DNA of 64,000 nt from Oscillospiraceae bacterium (GCA_015065785.1 SVPR01000001.1:124001-188000), one strand, 5' to 3'; positions 43,197-53,139 are shown, numbered from the stretch's first letter. The notes: a model not told the origin generated them from the letters alone. Translations and numbers: made by a program.

Positions 43197-44571
43197 TTTC
43201 AGTCGCTACCTCAAACGCTTCTCTGATATTTCTGACACCGATAACCTCAATATCACTAAAAGAAGCCTTGTTGAGCTTTTTCATATTTTGCCTTGGTATA
43301 ATGCAACGCTTGAAACCAAGTCTTTCAGACTCTTTAATTCGCTGTTCGCAGTTGTTTACCATCCTGATTTCACCTGCAAGTCCGATTTCACCAAATACAA
43401 TAGTTTCACTGTCAATTACAGTATCTTTTAAGCTTGAAATCAAAGCAACTGCCGCCGCTAAATCAGATGCAGGCTCATCTGCTCTTAAACCACCGACAAT
43501 ATTAAGGTAACAATCCATATTTGAAAAGAAATAACCAGCTCTTTTTTCAAGAATAGCTATAATCATCGCCATTCTGTTATAATCAAAGCCTGTTGACATC
43601 CTTCTTGGGTTTCCGAAGCCTGTTGTAGTAGCAAGACCCTGAATTTCTGCTAAAATCGGCCTGGAGCCTTCAATTAAGCAAGTAACACAAGTACCCGAAA
43701 CATTTATTGGTCTTCCTGCTAAAAGTGCCATTGAAGGACTCTCAATCTGTGAAAGACCGTTATCATTCATTTCAAAAACACCAATTTCATTAGTTGAGCC
43801 GAATCTGTTTTTTGCAGCTCTTAAAATTCTGTAAGAATAATTTCTTTCACCTTCAAAATAAAGAACTGTATCAACAATATGCTCTAAAACCTTGGGACCT
43901 GCAATATTACCATCTTTATTGACATGTCCGACCAAAATAGTAGAAATATCATTATTTTTTGAGGTTTGCATAAAAAGATTTGTGCATTCTCTGACTTGAG
44001 TGATACTGCCTGTGCTTGAAGAAATTTCAGGGATATTCATCGTCTGAATTGAATCAACCATAACAATGTTTGGTTTAGCAGTTTTTATGTACTCACAAAC
44101 AACCTCTGCATCTGTTTCGCACATTACAGAAAGATTGTCTGATTTTACATTAAGTCTTTTTGCTCTCATTTTTAACTGATAAGCAGATTCCTCACCTGAA
44201 ACATAAAGCACAGTTAAATCTTTAGAGAGAAAATTGCAAATCTGAAGTAAAAGTGTAGATTTACCAATACCGGGGTCACCAGATAAAAGCACTAAAGAGC
44301 CTTTTACCAAACCGCCACCTAAAACGCGGTTTAATTCAGAAATACCGGTGTTATATCTGAATTCGGTTGATGAATCAATTGAATCAAGCTTTAAAACGCT
44401 ACTATTTCGGGGGCTTCCGCCAGTGGTTTTTTTACTTGATTTATTTTCAGTAATAATTGTTTCTTCATCTAATGTGCCCCATTCGTTACAAGACGGGCAT
44501 TTTCCGTACCATTTGGCAGATTCATAGCCACAATTAGTACAAATATAAATAGATTTTTGTTTAGAAGCCAT
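43189..44571 (-). CDS. radA: DNA repair protein RadA
   Basis: RecA-related helicase that helps branch migration in recombination. 460 residues. The N-terminal zinc finger (CTNCG...CPSC, residues 11-31), Walker A GDPGIGKST near 94, the RadA-specific KNRFGSTNE motif near 255, and a C-terminal Lon-protease-like domain without proteolytic function are all visible. ATG 44571. It lies six bases after cwlD in a minus-strand series; the GME-fold gene overlaps its end. Confidence 0.96.
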   Translation of the reverse strand: MASKQKSIYICTNCGYESAKWYGKCPSCNEWGTLDEETIITENKSSKKTTGGSPRNSSVLKLDSIDSSTEFRYNTGISELNRVLGGGLVKGSLVLLSGDPGIGKSTLLLQICNFLSKDLTVLYVSGEESAYQLKMRAKRLNVKSDNLSVMCETDAEVVCEYIKTAKPNIVMVDSIQTMNIPEISSSTGSITQVRECTNLFMQTSKNNDISTILVGHVNKDGNIAGPKVLEHIVDTVLYFEGERNYSYRILRAAKNRFGSTNEIGVFEMNDNGLSQIESPSMALLAGRPINVSGTCVTCLIEGSRPILAEIQGLATTTGFGNPRRMSTGFDYNRMAMIIAILEKRAGYFFSNMDCYLNIVGGLRADEPASDLAAAVALISSLKDTVIDSETIVFGEIGLAGEIRMVNNCEQRIKESERLGFKRCIIPRQNMKKLNKASFSDIEVIGVRNIREAFEVATENA

Positions 44572-44577
44572 AATTTT

Positions 44578-45297
44578 TCACTGACCTTCACAATAATTTA
44601 AAATTCCTAAAGCAATTGAAAGTGCCATTTTTCGCTGGTAAGCCTCATTCTGTAAAGCTTTTGCTTCTTCGTAATTTGAAAGAAAGCCACACTCAACCAA
44701 CACTGCAGGCTCAACTGCATTATAAATTAAATAAACAGAAGTACCGCAAGGCTTAATTTGTCGTGTGTTATCATTTTGTAAATTATAAACAATACTTTCC
44801 TGAATATTTTCAGCAAGTACAGAGCTTTGCTCACTAAAATTCGGCGAATAAAACACCTGAGCACCACTGTATTTTGAAGATGAAAAATGGTTCTGATGAA
44901 TACTGATAAATATTGAATTATCAGTTTCTTCCATCAGTGCCATTCTGTTGTGCAAATCCGAAGATTTTTTGCTACGAATGGTTGATAACCCCTCAGATTC
45001 GGTAGAAGTATCTGTTTCACGCGTCATAACAACATTAAATCCGAAAAAATTCAGATATTCTTTTAAAAATAAAGCAATATTTAAATTTATACCTTTTTCG
45101 CTGACACCATCATCAGTAGATGCACCACCATCAAATCCACCGTGACCGGCATCAATTATAATTGTAGGCTTACCGGTGTTTGTCTGGTTTTCTGACACAT
45201 TACCATAGTTTTTATCTGAATTAATAATACAAACAGAAATTATAAAAGAAATTAAAATTAATACACATAATAATACGAGCTTTTTCAAAAATATCAC
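44578..45297 (-). CDS. cwlD: N-acetylmuramoyl-L-alanine amidase, CwlD-like
   Basis: Zinc amidase (Amidase_3), 239 residues with an N-terminal membrane anchor (about residues 5-25). Zinc and catalytic residues: IDAGHGG near residue 51, Glu in SEKGINLN, His in SIHQNHF near 135, and Glu in VECGFLSN near 209. Length and layout match CwlD, which with PdaA forms muramic-delta-lactam in spore cortex; a vegetative amidase is the alternative. The frame opens at GTG 45297, but the TTG at 45288 has a better-placed GGGTG and would shorten the N-terminus by three residues. It precedes radA by six bases. Confidence 0.82.
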   Translation of the reverse strand: MIFLKKLVLLCVLILISFIISVCIINSDKNYGNVSENQTNTGKPTIIIDAGHGGFDGGASTDDGVSEKGINLNIALFLKEYLNFFGFNVVMTRETDTSTESEGLSTIRSKKSSDLHNRMALMEETDNSIFISIHQNHFSSSKYSGAQVFYSPNFSEQSSVLAENIQESIVYNLQNDNTRQIKPCGTSVYLIYNAVEPAVLVECGFLSNYEEAKALQNEAYQRKMALSIALGILNYCEGQ

Positions 45298-45348
45298 CCG
45301 TAAATTATATGTTTATTTATTAAGCGGGATAACGACTAAACTGATAAA

Positions 45349-46011
45349 TTATCTGAATTCTGTACCATCTTTTAGTAAAAGCTTCTTTCTGACAATTGCC
45401 CAGGAAATATTTTCTTGAGAGAAATTCTCTAACAAAGCATCTTTAAATAAAATCGGGTTAATTGTAAAGTCATTGCCTGCAGGTAAAATAAAAGAAAAAT
45501 GTAAATCACTGTCATCATTTTTTAAAATATTAAAATCTGTAATATGCTCAGAAACATTTATTTCTTTGATTTCACCTTTTTTAGTTTTCTTATGAATAAT
45601 AATATTTTTAGTGTTTATTTTATTTAAAATATCATCTTTTATATTTGAATTGTCGTGAGAAGAAAGCTTCATTTCATAAAGTCCCGATGTTATAAATAAA
45701 GGCTTATATTCAGGCTCAGCAATTTTTAAGAATTCAATTCCGGGAACTGTTACCCTGTTTAATTCTGAAATAACACGCTCATTATTGTAGCTTTCATCAT
45801 CAAGACGGATGTCTAATATTTCTCTTTCCCCCTCTACCCCTAATGGCAGCGAAAGCCCAAAAACAAGGTGCGGGTGTGGATTAAACCCTTCGGTGTACCA
45901 AAGCGGAATATCAGTTCTTCTGAATGCTCTGATTAAACAACGGGTTAAATCGAGATGCGAAATATATTTTGCTGTATCTTTTTTAGTGAACCATATTCTT
46001 ACAGAGCGCAT
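45349..46011 (-). CDS. DUF2344 (TIGR03936) radical-SAM-associated protein
   Basis: 220-residue protein of the DUF2344 family, always encoded with or fused to a TIGR03960 radical-SAM protein, as here. The N-terminal VRIWFTKKDTAKYISHLDLTR and the segment LVFGLSLPLGVEGEREILDI are family signatures. It probably acts as a partner in an RNA or tRNA modification step, but the reaction is not established. ATG 46011 follows GGAGGT and lies within the end of the radical-SAM gene (29-base overlap). The RNase G and ribosomal genes that often follow in Clostridia are missing. Confidence 0.9.
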   Translation of the reverse strand: MRSVRIWFTKKDTAKYISHLDLTRCLIRAFRRTDIPLWYTEGFNPHPHLVFGLSLPLGVEGEREILDIRLDDESYNNERVISELNRVTVPGIEFLKIAEPEYKPLFITSGLYEMKLSSHDNSNIKDDILNKINTKNIIIHKKTKKGEIKEINVSEHITDFNILKNDDSDLHFSFILPAGNDFTINPILFKDALLENFSQENISWAIVRKKLLLKDGTEFR

Positions 46012-47851
46012 CGCATTTACCTCCGTTTAATTTATTTGAGCCACAGCCGTTACATTTTTCACGGCAATTCTGAGAAGTCTGTGCTTTTTTTGCTTTTTCA
46101 TTTTCTTCAATTAAAAATGATTTATTTACGCCTGAATTTATATGATCCCAAGGTAAAATTTCATCATAAGAACGACGACGATTTGCATAAAATTCAGTAT
46201 CAATATTGCATTTTTTAAAGGCATCCATCCATACATCATATTTAAATTTATCGTCCCAACTGTCAAAGCTGCATCCGTTTTTCCAGGCAGTTTCAATTAC
46301 ATCGCAAAGCTTACGGTCACCACGGGCAAAAATAGCTTCTAAAAAAATCTGGTCTGTTGTATGGAAACGGAAAGAAATCTTTTTAGAGGTAACAGTGTCT
46401 TTTAAAAGCTGTTGCTTTGCAGTAATTTCTTCGCGAGTAGCCTGTGGCTCCCATTGGAATGGTGTGCAAGGCTTAGGCACAAATGAAGAAACACCTGCAC
46501 TGACACTGACAGTTTTGCCTTTGGGTTTATTTGGGTTACTGTAAAATTCTTCAACAACCTTCTGGCAAAGCTCATTTATGCCCTTTACATCTTCTTCGGT
46601 TTCAGTTGGTAAACCAATCATAAAATACAATTTAACTGCAGTCCAACCGCCCTCAAAGGCCTTTCTGCAGGTGCCTAAAATTTCTTCTTCGGTAATATTT
46701 TTATTAATAACATCACGAAGCCTTTGCGTACCTGCTTCTGCGGCGAATGTAAGACCTGAGCGCCTTACTAAAGCTAATTTTTCTCTTAATTCATCAGAGA
46801 AATTGTCGATTCTTAAAGATGGTAAAGCTACATTAATTTTTTGAGGTGTAGCCCAGCTTAAAAGAGATTCTAATAATTCTGTAATTTTTGTGTAGTCACT
46901 GCTTGAAAGTGAGCAAAGTGATAATTCATCATAGCCTGTTTCACAAGCAATTTTTTGGCTTTGTTTACTGATTGTATCAACCGATTTTTCTCTTATTGGT
47001 CTGTACCAGAAACCAGCCTGACAAAATCTGCAACCACGAATACAACCACGGAAAATTTCGTGAACTACTCTGTCGTGAACAACTTCTACAAAAGGTACAA
47101 CAAAATTTTCAGGGTAATAAATATTATCTAAATCAGAAACAACTCGTTTATTTATAACGCTTGGGGCACCTTCATTTGCAGTGAACTCTTTTATTGTACC
47201 ATCTTCGTTATATGAAACAGAATAAAGTGACGGAACATAAATACCCTCAATATGAGATGCCGCAATTAAAAATTCTTTTCTTGTTGAATTTTTAGCTTTA
47301 TGTTCGTTTAATAAATCTAAAAATTCGAGCATTACTTCTTCGCCCTCACCAATCTGGAAGCAGTCGATAAAATCAGCTAACGGCTCAGGATTAACAACGC
47401 AAGGACCACCCGCTACTATTACAGGGTTGTCCTTTAAATATTCACCACGATTTTTAGTTCTGACAGGAATGTCGGCTAAATCAAGCATATTAAGAACATT
47501 TGAAAAAGACAATTCATATTGTAAGGTAAAGCCAACAGCATCAAAATCCTTAAGGCTATCGTGACTTTCAAGACCGAAAAGCGGAATATTATTTTTACGC
47601 ATAATTTCTTCCATATCGGTATCCGGAGCAAAAACTCTTTCGCACCAGAAATTTTCTCTTGAATTAATTAAACCATAAAGAATTTTTAAACCGAGATGCG
47701 ACATTCCGATTTCATAGGTATCAGGAAAGCAAAACGCAAATCGAATATCTATTTTGCTTTTATCTTTGACAACAGAATTTAATTCACCACCCGTATATCT
47801 TGCTGATTTTTGAACAAGTGGTAAAACACTTTCAATCTTTTTATGTAACAT
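45983..47851 (-). CDS. B12-binding-domain radical SAM protein (TIGR03960)
   Basis: 622-residue radical-SAM enzyme. An N-terminal cobalamin-binding-like domain (to about residue 230) precedes the radical-SAM core with the cluster motif CIRGCRFCQAGFWYRP near residue 273. A C-terminal Cys-rich tail (CREKCNGCGSNKLNGGKC) could hold an extra cluster or zinc. The family pairs with DUF2344. Its substrate is unknown, with RNA modification the leading idea. ATG 47851. It overlaps its partner by 29 bases. Confidence 0.92.
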   Translation of the reverse strand: MLHKKIESVLPLVQKSARYTGGELNSVVKDKSKIDIRFAFCFPDTYEIGMSHLGLKILYGLINSRENFWCERVFAPDTDMEEIMRKNNIPLFGLESHDSLKDFDAVGFTLQYELSFSNVLNMLDLADIPVRTKNRGEYLKDNPVIVAGGPCVVNPEPLADFIDCFQIGEGEEVMLEFLDLLNEHKAKNSTRKEFLIAASHIEGIYVPSLYSVSYNEDGTIKEFTANEGAPSVINKRVVSDLDNIYYPENFVVPFVEVVHDRVVHEIFRGCIRGCRFCQAGFWYRPIREKSVDTISKQSQKIACETGYDELSLCSLSSSDYTKITELLESLLSWATPQKINVALPSLRIDNFSDELREKLALVRRSGLTFAAEAGTQRLRDVINKNITEEEILGTCRKAFEGGWTAVKLYFMIGLPTETEEDVKGINELCQKVVEEFYSNPNKPKGKTVSVSAGVSSFVPKPCTPFQWEPQATREEITAKQQLLKDTVTSKKISFRFHTTDQIFLEAIFARGDRKLCDVIETAWKNGCSFDSWDDKFKYDVWMDAFKKCNIDTEFYANRRRSYDEILPWDHINSGVNKSFLIEENEKAKKAQTSQNCREKCNGCGSNKLNGGKCDALCKNMVH

Positions 47852-47927
47852 AATTTTGCTCCAGTTTTAAATAAAATTATACAACATAATTTTACTATAA
47901 ATTCGAGCAATTATCAAGTAAAATCAG

Positions 47928-48527
47928 CTACTTTTTAAAGATAATTGTAAGTAACATTAAAAGTGAGGCTATTAAAAGATAAAAGTTCTTGTAATCTGCA
48001 ATAAAAACTTTAAAAGCAAAATAAGAAAATGGTATCAGAATTATTATAGAAACGAGAGTTATCACTTTATTTGAAGTAATATCTGAAAAATAATTGTTTA
48101 ATAAAGAACTTAAAATTTTACCACCATCAAAACTATAAAATGGTAATAAATTAAAAAACGCTAACACAAAATTTACCAGCGAAAATTCAAAAAATAAATG
48201 TTTTTCAAAATAAATATTAAATATTAAAAATAATAAAAAGAAAACCAGATTAACAAGTGGACCACAAAAAGAAATAATTGCAGATTGAAAATTATTTATA
48301 GAATTATAATTTTCGGTTTTAATATTTGCTCCGAATAGTGATAATTTAAATTCTATTATTTTAATTTTAAAATATTTTAAAGCTAAAATATGCCCTGCTT
48401 CGTGAAGCATAGCAAAAATCAGTGTTGAATATAAAAATTCTGTTTTATTTAATGATATTAAAACTAAAATCAAAGCAAGATATGTAAAAGAAATTGTAAC
48501 TATTGTATTTTTTATTTTAAACTGCAT
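47928..48527 (-). CDS. spoIVFB: SpoIVFB-like site-2 membrane metalloprotease (M50)
   Basis: Intramembrane protease that in Bacillus cleaves pro-sigma-K in the mother cell. About 199 residues with five or six membrane segments. The zinc motif HEAGH is near residue 43, and the second motif NLLPFYSFDGG near residue 134 has the third ligand Asp. It lacks the C-terminal CBS domain of Bacillus SpoIVFB. ATG 48527 follows AAAGGATG, whereas an ATG at 48536 abuts that site. It overlaps the upstream M23 protein gene, the SpoIVFA-like partner, supporting the assignment. Confidence 0.82.
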   Translation of the reverse strand: MQFKIKNTIVTISFTYLALILVLISLNKTEFLYSTLIFAMLHEAGHILALKYFKIKIIEFKLSLFGANIKTENYNSINNFQSAIISFCGPLVNLVFFLLFLIFNIYFEKHLFFEFSLVNFVLAFFNLLPFYSFDGGKILSSLLNNYFSDITSNKVITLVSIIILIPFSYFAFKVFIADYKNFYLLIASLLMLLTIIFKK

Positions 48528-49260
48528 TTCTGGCATCCTTTAAGGCGTAGGAAGGATTATAAGAAACATCATTTATTCTTAATTCAAAGTGAATGTGAGG
48601 GCCGGTTGATTGTCCGGTTGAGCCAACCAGAGCAATAACCTCACCGCCACGGATGACATCGCCTTTTTTTACAAAAAGCTTGTTAGCGTGGCAATAAACA
48701 CTTAGAATACCGTTGTCGTGTTTAATTTTAACATAATTTCCATTCCATTGGTCATAAGAAGCCTCTACCACTTCACCATCAAAAATGGCATAAATTGGTG
48801 AATTTTCTTCTATTGCTATATCAATACCCTTGTGAACACCTAAAGTACCGTTAATCGGGTGAATTCGTTCGCCAAATTCAGAAGAAACCTCACCACCAAT
48901 CACGGGCGAAAATATTTTATAATTAAATTTATATTTTGCAAAAGATACATTTTCAACAGTTTCATTATTAATTTCTGCATCCTTTCCACCCTCGCCTAAA
49001 ACTTCGGCAGAAAAAGTTTTTTCTGAAAAATCGGTTAAAACAAATTCTTCTTCTGTAAAATTCTGTATTTTTTTAAAAGCTTCTTTTACATCTTCATTTG
49101 TAATGGATTTATTTATTTCTTCAAAAAATGATTCTTTAATTGTTGTTAAAAACGGAATATTAAAATATTTAATTGAATAAAATAATGCAAAAATTAATGA
49201 GCAAACTAAAAATTGTAGCGCTAATGCTTTAATTAAATAATCTTGTCTATTTTTATCCAT
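48517..49260 (-). CDS. spoIVFA: SpoIVFA-like M23 (LytM) membrane peptidase
   Basis: 247-residue protein with one N-terminal membrane segment (about residues 10-32), an extracytoplasmic stalk, and a C-terminal LytM domain. The zinc-site residues look intact: HKGID near residue 143, YCHAN, and GPHIHFE near 226. In Bacillus, SpoIVFA holds SpoIVFB inactive and its LytM domain is degenerate; position before the M50 gene (11-base overlap with its chosen start) suggests the same role here. An active cell-wall endopeptidase is the alternative. ATG 49260. Confidence 0.78.
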   Translation of the reverse strand: MDKNRQDYLIKALALQFLVCSLIFALFYSIKYFNIPFLTTIKESFFEEINKSITNEDVKEAFKKIQNFTEEEFVLTDFSEKTFSAEVLGEGGKDAEINNETVENVSFAKYKFNYKIFSPVIGGEVSSEFGERIHPINGTLGVHKGIDIAIEENSPIYAIFDGEVVEASYDQWNGNYVKIKHDNGILSVYCHANKLFVKKGDVIRGGEVIALVGSTGQSTGPHIHFELRINDVSYNPSYALKDARNAV

Positions 49261-49261
49261 A

Positions 49262-49297
49262 AAAAATCACCCGCAAATATATATGCGAGTGATTTTT
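49262..49297 (-). terminator. Terminator after the ABC-F gene
   Basis: Fourteen-base arms (49262-49275 and 49284-49297, 13 pairs) around an eight-base loop, with A/T runs on both sides. It works for the minus-strand ABC-F gene ending at 49301. Confidence 0.8.
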
Positions 49298-49300
49298 AGT

Positions 49301-51187
49301 TTATGATTGAAGCTCTTCCCATTCTGAATAGAGTTCATCTAATTCGTTTTTTAATAAATCAAATTTTTCGGTTAAAACGAGTAATTTTTCATAATCTGCA
49401 GAAGTTTCCGGTAAAGCAAGTAAATCCTGAATTTCTGCAACAGCTAATTCTTTTTCTTGAATTTCTTTTTCAATTTTAGAAATTCTTGAATTACGCTTTC
49501 TTTCGAGTGCTTGTTGCTCCTTTTGTAGCTTGTAGGTGTTAACCTTTGTGTTCTCTTTTTTTGCTACTTCAACAGGTTTTTGATTATTTTCCTTAAATGC
49601 TAAATAATCATCATAATTACCATCAATACTGACTGCGCCCTCGTGAGTTAAATGGATAATTTTATTTGACAATTTATTTATAAAATATCTATCGTGCGAC
49701 ACAACTAAAAGTGTACCGTCGTAATTTAAAAGTGCTTCTTCTAAAACTTCACGGGAATTTATATCTAAATGGTTTGTAGGCTCATCTAAAATTAAAAAGT
49801 TAGGCTTAGAAAGCATTATTTTAAGTAAAGAGATTTTTGCTCTTTCGCCACCGCTTAAAACGGAAACCTTTTTAAATACATCATCACCACGGAATAAAAA
49901 TAACGCTAAAGCACTTCTAATTTCAGTCTGGTCCATAAATTTATACATATCCCAGACTTCATCCAACACAGTTTTATCTGAATTTAATTTATCAATATTC
50001 TGATCAAAATAGCCTATTTTTACATTAGTACCAAATTTAATAATTCCGCTATCCTGAGTAATTTCTTTATTTAAAATTTTCAAGAATGTAGATTTACCGC
50101 AACCGTTAGGCCCTAACAAAAACATTCTATCTTCTCTGTTTATTGAAAGATTCATATTTTTAAATAGCGGTTTTTGTGGAAATGATTTTTCCAAATCAAA
50201 AACGGTTAAAACATTGTCACCTGAACGAATTTCTGAATTAAAAGAAAATCTGACAGATGCCAAAGCCTTATCCGGCACAACTAATTCTGCTTTAATTCTT
50301 TCAATTTGCTTTTCTTTACTTGCGATTGTTATATAATTTCGTTCCTGATTAAATCGCTTTTGTTGTTCAATAATGCCCTCAATTCGTTTAATTTCAGCAA
50401 TATTTTTTTCATATTCTCTTTCAATTGTTAATTCTCTTTCAGCCTTAAGCTTCTGAAAAACAGAATAATTACCCTTTGTCATAGTAATTTTTTTATGAGA
50501 AATTTCCATTGTCAGGAAAGTAATTTTATCAAGAAAATATCTGTCGTGAGAAACAACAATTACTGCGCCTTTATATTTACCTAAATAATCTTCAAGCCAT
50601 GAAATTGCATCAATATCAAGATTATTTGTAGGCTCGTCCAATAAAATTAAATTTGCATTTGAAAGAAGCAATTTACACAAAGAAACCTTTGAACGCTGAC
50701 CACCGCTTAAGTTTTTCACAGGATAATCTAATTCGCTTTCTTTAAATCCCAAGCCAATTAAAGCAGAGCGGGTTTTTGCTTTATAAACAAGCCCGTCACG
50801 GCGTTCAATTTCTTCGGTTAAATGTAATTGTCGTTCAATTAAACTTAAATCACTGTTATTTTCAAGTTTTTTAGTAATTTCTTCAAGCTCTGTTTCCATT
50901 TCTGTAACATCAGAAAAAACCTTTAAAACTTCTTCATAAACAGTGCAATTATCTTCACATTCAAGATATTGCTCCATATAGCCAATTCTGACATCTTTAC
51001 CGCGGACTATGCCACCCTCTTGTGGTGTATATTCGCCCGTAATTAATTTAAAAAGCGAGGTTTTGCCCGTACCATTAGCACCAATTAAGCCAATTCTGTC
51101 ATTTTCTTCAACCTGAAAAGCGGCGTCTTTAAACAAGACGCCGTCAGAAAAACCAAATTTTAAATTTAATGCTGTTAATAAAGACAT
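49301..51187 (-). CDS. ABC-F family ATPase (YdiF/Uup-like)
   Basis: Soluble ATPase with two ATP-binding cassettes in one chain and no membrane segment, 628 residues. First cassette: Walker A GANGTGKTS near residue 37, signature LSGGQRSKVSL near 160, LLDEPTNNLD. Second: GPNGCGKST near 358, LSGGERAKISL, LILDEPTNHLD. The ABC-F linker lies between them, and a coiled-coil C-terminal domain of about 85 residues follows. ABC-F proteins act on the ribosome as translation or antibiotic-protection factors; the C-terminal domain and length resemble B. subtilis YdiF. A specific resistance cannot be inferred. Confidence 0.9.
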   Translation of the reverse strand: MSLLTALNLKFGFSDGVLFKDAAFQVEENDRIGLIGANGTGKTSLFKLITGEYTPQEGGIVRGKDVRIGYMEQYLECEDNCTVYEEVLKVFSDVTEMETELEEITKKLENNSDLSLIERQLHLTEEIERRDGLVYKAKTRSALIGLGFKESELDYPVKNLSGGQRSKVSLCKLLLSNANLILLDEPTNNLDIDAISWLEDYLGKYKGAVIVVSHDRYFLDKITFLTMEISHKKITMTKGNYSVFQKLKAERELTIEREYEKNIAEIKRIEGIIEQQKRFNQERNYITIASKEKQIERIKAELVVPDKALASVRFSFNSEIRSGDNVLTVFDLEKSFPQKPLFKNMNLSINREDRMFLLGPNGCGKSTFLKILNKEITQDSGIIKFGTNVKIGYFDQNIDKLNSDKTVLDEVWDMYKFMDQTEIRSALALFLFRGDDVFKKVSVLSGGERAKISLLKIMLSKPNFLILDEPTNHLDINSREVLEEALLNYDGTLLVVSHDRYFINKLSNKIIHLTHEGAVSIDGNYDDYLAFKENNQKPVEVAKKENTKVNTYKLQKEQQALERKRNSRISKIEKEIQEKELAVAEIQDLLALPETSADYEKLLVLTEKFDLLKNELDELYSEWEELQS

Positions 51188-51223
51188 AAAAACTCACCTT
51201 AAAAATGCTCAAAAATAATTTAA

Positions 51224-52180
51224 TTATAATGTGCTTAAAAGTGCATTAAATTCGCCGGATAAAAGAACATTACCGCTATTTGCAGGTATAAATATGCTAT
51301 CGCCTTTCTTTACGCTTACAGCAGTATTGTCAACCGTTATGCTACCTCTGCCCTCAAGAATTAAAACAGAAAGGAATGAATCATTACTGCAGTTATAATT
51401 ATATTTTCCATTTAATTCTAAAGAAGTCATTGTGAAAAATTCGCAAGAACAAAGCTTTTGAATTTTTGCATCTTCAATATTTTCTACATTACCCTCTGCT
51501 TCTGCTGAGCGGGTTGGTGGAAGTGTATTTGTAACATCAAGTGCTTTTTTAATGTGTAATTCACGAGGTTTGCCGTCGACTAATCTGCCGTAATCATAAA
51601 CTCTGTAGGTAGTGTTACAGTTTTGCTGAACCTCTGCAAGTAAAATACCGCCACCAATGGCGTGTAATGTACCTGCTTCAATAAAGAAAATATCACCTTT
51701 TTTAACTTTTACTTTGTTTACATAATTTAAAAATGAATTATCTTTAATTGAACTTTCAAATTCTTCCTTACTTATTTCTTTATTAAAGCCATAAATAAGC
51801 TCAGCGTCTTCGGAGCAATCTAAAACATACCATGCCTCAGTTTTGCCTAAAGAATTTTCGTGTTTTCTTGCATAGTCATCATCAGGATGAACCTGAATAG
51901 ATAAATCAGACTTTGCATCTATAAATTTAATTAAAAGTGGAAATTCGTTATATTTCTCGCCTTTTTTGCCAAGAAATTGAGGATTATTTTTAATAAGCTC
52001 AGTAAAGCTCTGCCCCGAATATTCACCATTTTTAACAGTATTATCGCCATCATTACGAGCAGTAAGCACCCACGCCTCTGCAATATTATTTAAGTCGCTT
52101 TCATAGCCGTAGTCACTTTTTAAACGCTCGCCACCCCAGACAATTTCTTTAAAAACCGGATTTAATTTAATTGGATACAT
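51224..52180 (-). CDS. manA: Mannose-6-phosphate isomerase, class I
   Basis: Zinc cupin enzyme interconverting mannose 6-phosphate and fructose 6-phosphate. 318 residues, the usual length of Firmicute ManA. Zinc-ligand motifs SIQVHPDD near residue 98 and KTEAWYVLD near 115, and GTLHAIGGG near 173, are visible. It lies five bases before the next coordinate of the exonuclease gene and is probably co-transcribed with it. ATG 52180 follows GAGGTG. It would feed mannose or make precursors for glycans. Confidence 0.93.
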   Translation of the reverse strand: MYPIKLNPVFKEIVWGGERLKSDYGYESDLNNIAEAWVLTARNDGDNTVKNGEYSGQSFTELIKNNPQFLGKKGEKYNEFPLLIKFIDAKSDLSIQVHPDDDYARKHENSLGKTEAWYVLDCSEDAELIYGFNKEISKEEFESSIKDNSFLNYVNKVKVKKGDIFFIEAGTLHAIGGGILLAEVQQNCNTTYRVYDYGRLVDGKPRELHIKKALDVTNTLPPTRSAEAEGNVENIEDAKIQKLCSCEFFTMTSLELNGKYNYNCSNDSFLSVLILEGRGSITVDNTAVSVKKGDSIFIPANSGNVLLSGEFNALLSTL

Positions 52181-52185
52181 TTAAT

Positions 52186-53109
52186 TTACACCTCAGTAGT
52201 TTTAATTTCATTTTGTTCAGTAGCCGTTTCAGAATTTTCATTTGCCGCTTTCATTTCTAACTCTTTTTTATCAATAAACGGAACTGTTGAAGATTTAATA
52301 TCAACTCTGTCATAATACTCTTTAAAACGGATTGTAAAGCGTATTTTTCGTTTACAATTCTTACATTGAAAAACAGCACGGAATGATTGATTCATAACAC
52401 GCCAGTCAGTAATTCTTTCACAGCCGGCACCACAAACATCGCAAAGACATTTCATTTTGCTTCTGTCAATTAAAGGACTGTTTATATCAGTAATTACCTT
52501 TGGTTTAAATGACAGCTTTAAATAGAACGCATTATCACAAGCGTGTGTATATGAAGAAATCATCTGTTTATTATATATTTTTCTGAAAATATCTGCAGTT
52601 AAAAAGCTGTCATCAATAGCTCTGTGAAGAGAATATTGCTCAGTGTTTAAGCCTAATTTTTCAGCAGCGGTTGAAAGACCAATCTGGTCGGCTTTTGAAA
52701 TATTCATAAATGCCTGAGCATAATTCTGAAGATTTACATAATTCTTCAAAAACGGAACAAAATTTATTCCATTAAAATAGCGGAAATTTTCAACTAAAAC
52801 TCTGACATCTGTATCGCCCCAAGTAAGCACTACATTACTCTCACCTGCTGACCATTTTCTGAATTCAGCCATAGCCTGTGAAAAAGGTGTGCCTGTGCTG
52901 ATATCATCATTTGAAATATTAGTAAGCTCTTTAACTCGTGTATGAAGTTTTTTACCTAATTGCGCCTTGATAAACAGTGAAAAAGTATCAACCTGATTCA
53001 AGTTTTCATCAAGCTTTACTGCACCGATTTCAATAATTTCATTTAAGAAACCTTTTTTCTTTTTGCAGTAAGTGTTATTCCACTCAAGGTCCATTATTAT
53101 ATAATGCAT
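52186..53109 (-). CDS. DEDDh 3'-5' exonuclease with a C-terminal zinc ribbon
   Basis: 307 residues. The N-terminal exonuclease domain of the DnaQ/KapD type (1-185) shows IMDLEWNN with the first Asp/Glu, TWGDTDVRVL, and the SLHRAIDDSFLTADIF box with His and Asp of the DEDDh set. A C-terminal zinc ribbon (CDVCGAGC...CKNCKR, about 225-265) is followed by an acidic tail. Combination of exonuclease and zinc ribbon suggests an RNA-processing or nucleic-acid-trimming role; the substrate is unknown. ATG 53109. It is followed five bases later by manA. Confidence 0.88.
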   Translation of the reverse strand: MHYIIMDLEWNNTYCKKKKGFLNEIIEIGAVKLDENLNQVDTFSLFIKAQLGKKLHTRVKELTNISNDDISTGTPFSQAMAEFRKWSAGESNVVLTWGDTDVRVLVENFRYFNGINFVPFLKNYVNLQNYAQAFMNISKADQIGLSTAAEKLGLNTEQYSLHRAIDDSFLTADIFRKIYNKQMISSYTHACDNAFYLKLSFKPKVITDINSPLIDRSKMKCLCDVCGAGCERITDWRVMNQSFRAVFQCKNCKRKIRFTIRFKEYYDRVDIKSSTVPFIDKKELEMKAANENSETATEQNEIKTTEV

Positions 53110-53139
53110 TTGAGAAACTTCCTCTGAAAATAAAATAAA

